Source: Nitrospirota bacterium
GTDB lineage: Bacteria; Nitrospirota; UBA9217
DNA length: 22,549 nucleotides
Direction: 5' to 3'
NCBI GenBank assembly: GCA_013334545.1
Contig: JAAXXJ010000015.1
Coordinates: 1 to 22,549 of the forward strand
Shown: positions 21,509 to 22,549 of the stretch, piece after piece
Position numbering within the stretch: the stretch's first letter is position 1
How the letters are laid out: the number at the start of each line of letters is the position of its first letter
Notes under the pieces: generated by a model
The model's input: the letters and a program-made list of their open reading frames with translations, nothing else
What the model was told of the DNA's origin: nothing
The model's database searches: none
Program-made: the position numbers and the translations under genes

Positions 21509-22549
21509 ATGCCGAAAACAGAACAGAAGGGCGTGATCAAGCGGGGCAAGGCAGGAGAAGCCAAGAAACCTTCGGGAGCCAAAGAACAGGGCTATATCCC
21601 ATTTGAGGACGGCGCAGAACCGATCGCGCCCGAGGAGGTATCCACGGAGCAGCTCGATAGCATCATCTCCCTGTTCGGCGATGAGGAGATGGACATCGAG
21701 CTTGGTGCACCCCGCCATGATGGCAAGACCCGGGCTGCGGGCGAAGAGGACGCCGAGGAGGGGGTCGAGACCGAAGATGCCGGACTCGAAGAGGCTGCCG
21801 AGGAAGAGGCCGAGGAAGAGGATGTGGACGTAGGGCTCGGCAAGACCGACGACCCTGTCCGGCTCTACCTCAAGGAGATGGGCACGGTGCCCCTCCTTTC
21901 CAAGGAGGGTGAGGTCGCCATTGCCAAGCGGATCGAGGAGAGCAAGCGCGAGGCGGCGCAGATCATCTACAGCCTTCCGTTTTCCATGCAGGACGTCCGC
22001 GACCTCGGAGACCGTCTGCGCAAGGGTAAGATCAGCATCCATGAGATCGTGCACGCCGGCGATGACGACTTCGAGGACCTCCAGATGCAGAACGAGGACG
22101 AGCTTCAGGCCCGGGTGCTCAAGCTCATCAATGAGATCGAAAAGCATAACCGCGACCTGAACACGCTCATGAAGAGTTCTGCCAGCGCCCGCCTGGGTGA
22201 GGCGAAGCGAAAGAGCATCCGCGACAAGTCGCAGACGGCACGATATGCCCTCTTCGACAAGCTCGAAGCGCTCAACATCCATTGCCGCCAGACAGACCGG
22301 CTGGTCATGAAGGTCCGCGAACTGGTGACCGAGATCAACCAGAGCGAGCGCGAGGTTCACGCCTTCGAGCGGAAGACGGGGAGGACCGTCGCCGAGCTCC
22401 GAGAGGTCTTCCGGAAGGTCCGCGTGGGCGGACGTGATTTCAAGAACGCTGCAAGGAAGGTGGGCATCAAACCCGAGACGCTGTTCGACATGGAAAAGGC
22501 CTACCGGAACGCCGCCAAGCGCGTCAAGAAGGTGGAGCAGGATTGCGGC
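21509..22549 (+). CDS. rpoD: RNA polymerase primary sigma factor RpoD (partial, 3' end missing)
   Basis: The first 347 codons are present; the reading frame is open to the right edge. The start ATG 21509 follows GGGGGAAGGAAG. The N-terminus resembles region 1.1 (GYIPFEDGAEPIAPEEVSTE... LDSIISLFGDEEMDIEL, about 29-65). A very acidic linker follows (about 79-108, mostly Glu and Asp). Region 1.2 is clear: DDPVRLYLKEMGTVPLLSKEGEVAIAKRIEE (114-144). The remainder matches the variable non-conserved region before region 2 found in housekeeping sigma factors of many Proteobacteria and relatives. Promoter-binding regions 2-4 lie beyond the window. It is separated from dnaG by 48 nt. Position plus regions 1.1 and 1.2 make it the primary sigma factor. 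Confidence 0.95.
   Translation, partial: MPKTEQKGVIKRGKAGEAKKPSGAKEQGYIPFEDGAEPIAPEEVSTEQLDSIISLFGDEEMDIELGAPRHDGKTRAAGEEDAEEGVETEDAGLEEAAEEEAEEEDVDVGLGKTDDPVRLYLKEMGTVPLLSKEGEVAIAKRIEESKREAAQIIYSLPFSMQDVRDLGDRLRKGKISIHEIVHAGDDDFEDLQMQNEDELQARVLKLINEIEKHNRDLNTLMKSSASARLGEAKRKSIRDKSQTARYALFDKLEALNIHCRQTDRLVMKVRELVTEINQSEREVHAFERKTGRTVAELREVFRKVRVGGRDFKNAARKVGIKPETLFDMEKAYRNAAKRVKKVEQDCG

Noticed and set aside
20348..22360. 670-codon open frame on the minus strand opposite dnaG and rpoD
   Set aside because: It spans two convincing genes on the other strand and the gap between them. The product is Leu/Val/Arg-rich without motifs.

Overview
The window reads as a chromosomal segment of a GC-rich, Gram-negative, probably anaerobic respiratory bacterium. 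Multiheme c-type cytochromes beside an outer-membrane porin, a CoA-transferase of acetate metabolism, and the gene orders rplM-rpsI-argC-argJ and rpsU-yqeY-mutS2-dnaG-rpoD suggest Nitrospirota or the Geobacter-like Desulfobacterota. That placement is an inference from gene content, not a proven assignment.

Positions 1-4700 are an electron-transfer locus. A nine-heme periplasmic cytochrome overlaps the start of a membrane protein that runs off the left edge; both are on the minus strand. They diverge from an outer-membrane beta-barrel protein, a six-heme cytochrome and a lipoprotein cytochrome with about ten hemes. Together they have the parts list of a porin-cytochrome conduit that carries electrons across the outer membrane. 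Positions 4722-6620 (minus) encode a CoA-transferase/hydrolase fused to a GNAT acetyltransferase. A tRNA-Val/tRNA-Asp pair follows, with its own promoter.

Positions 7027-9232 (minus) hold a compact exported set: two paralogous PA2779-type small proteins, a lipoprotein peptidase of the C39 type (PA2778 family) and a TPR lipoprotein. Both small proteins end in Gly-Gly, then a membrane helix, then a basic tail. This is the most interesting unexplained system here. It sits directly downstream of the translation operon rpsB-tsf-pyrH-frr (minus, 12424 to 9253), which starts from a clear promoter at about 12566-12594.

From 12828 rightwards everything is on the plus strand: promoter-rplM-rpsI, a terminator, argC-argJ (arginine biosynthesis), a strong promoter driving rpsU-yqeY, a strong terminator, then mutS2-dnaG-rpoD. 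The primary sigma factor gene is cut by the right edge after 347 codons, before region 2.

Three intergenic imperfect palindromes (3070-3149, 7707-7788, 14972-15033) look like small non-coding repeat elements. No CRISPR array, transposase, rRNA or prophage gene was seen.
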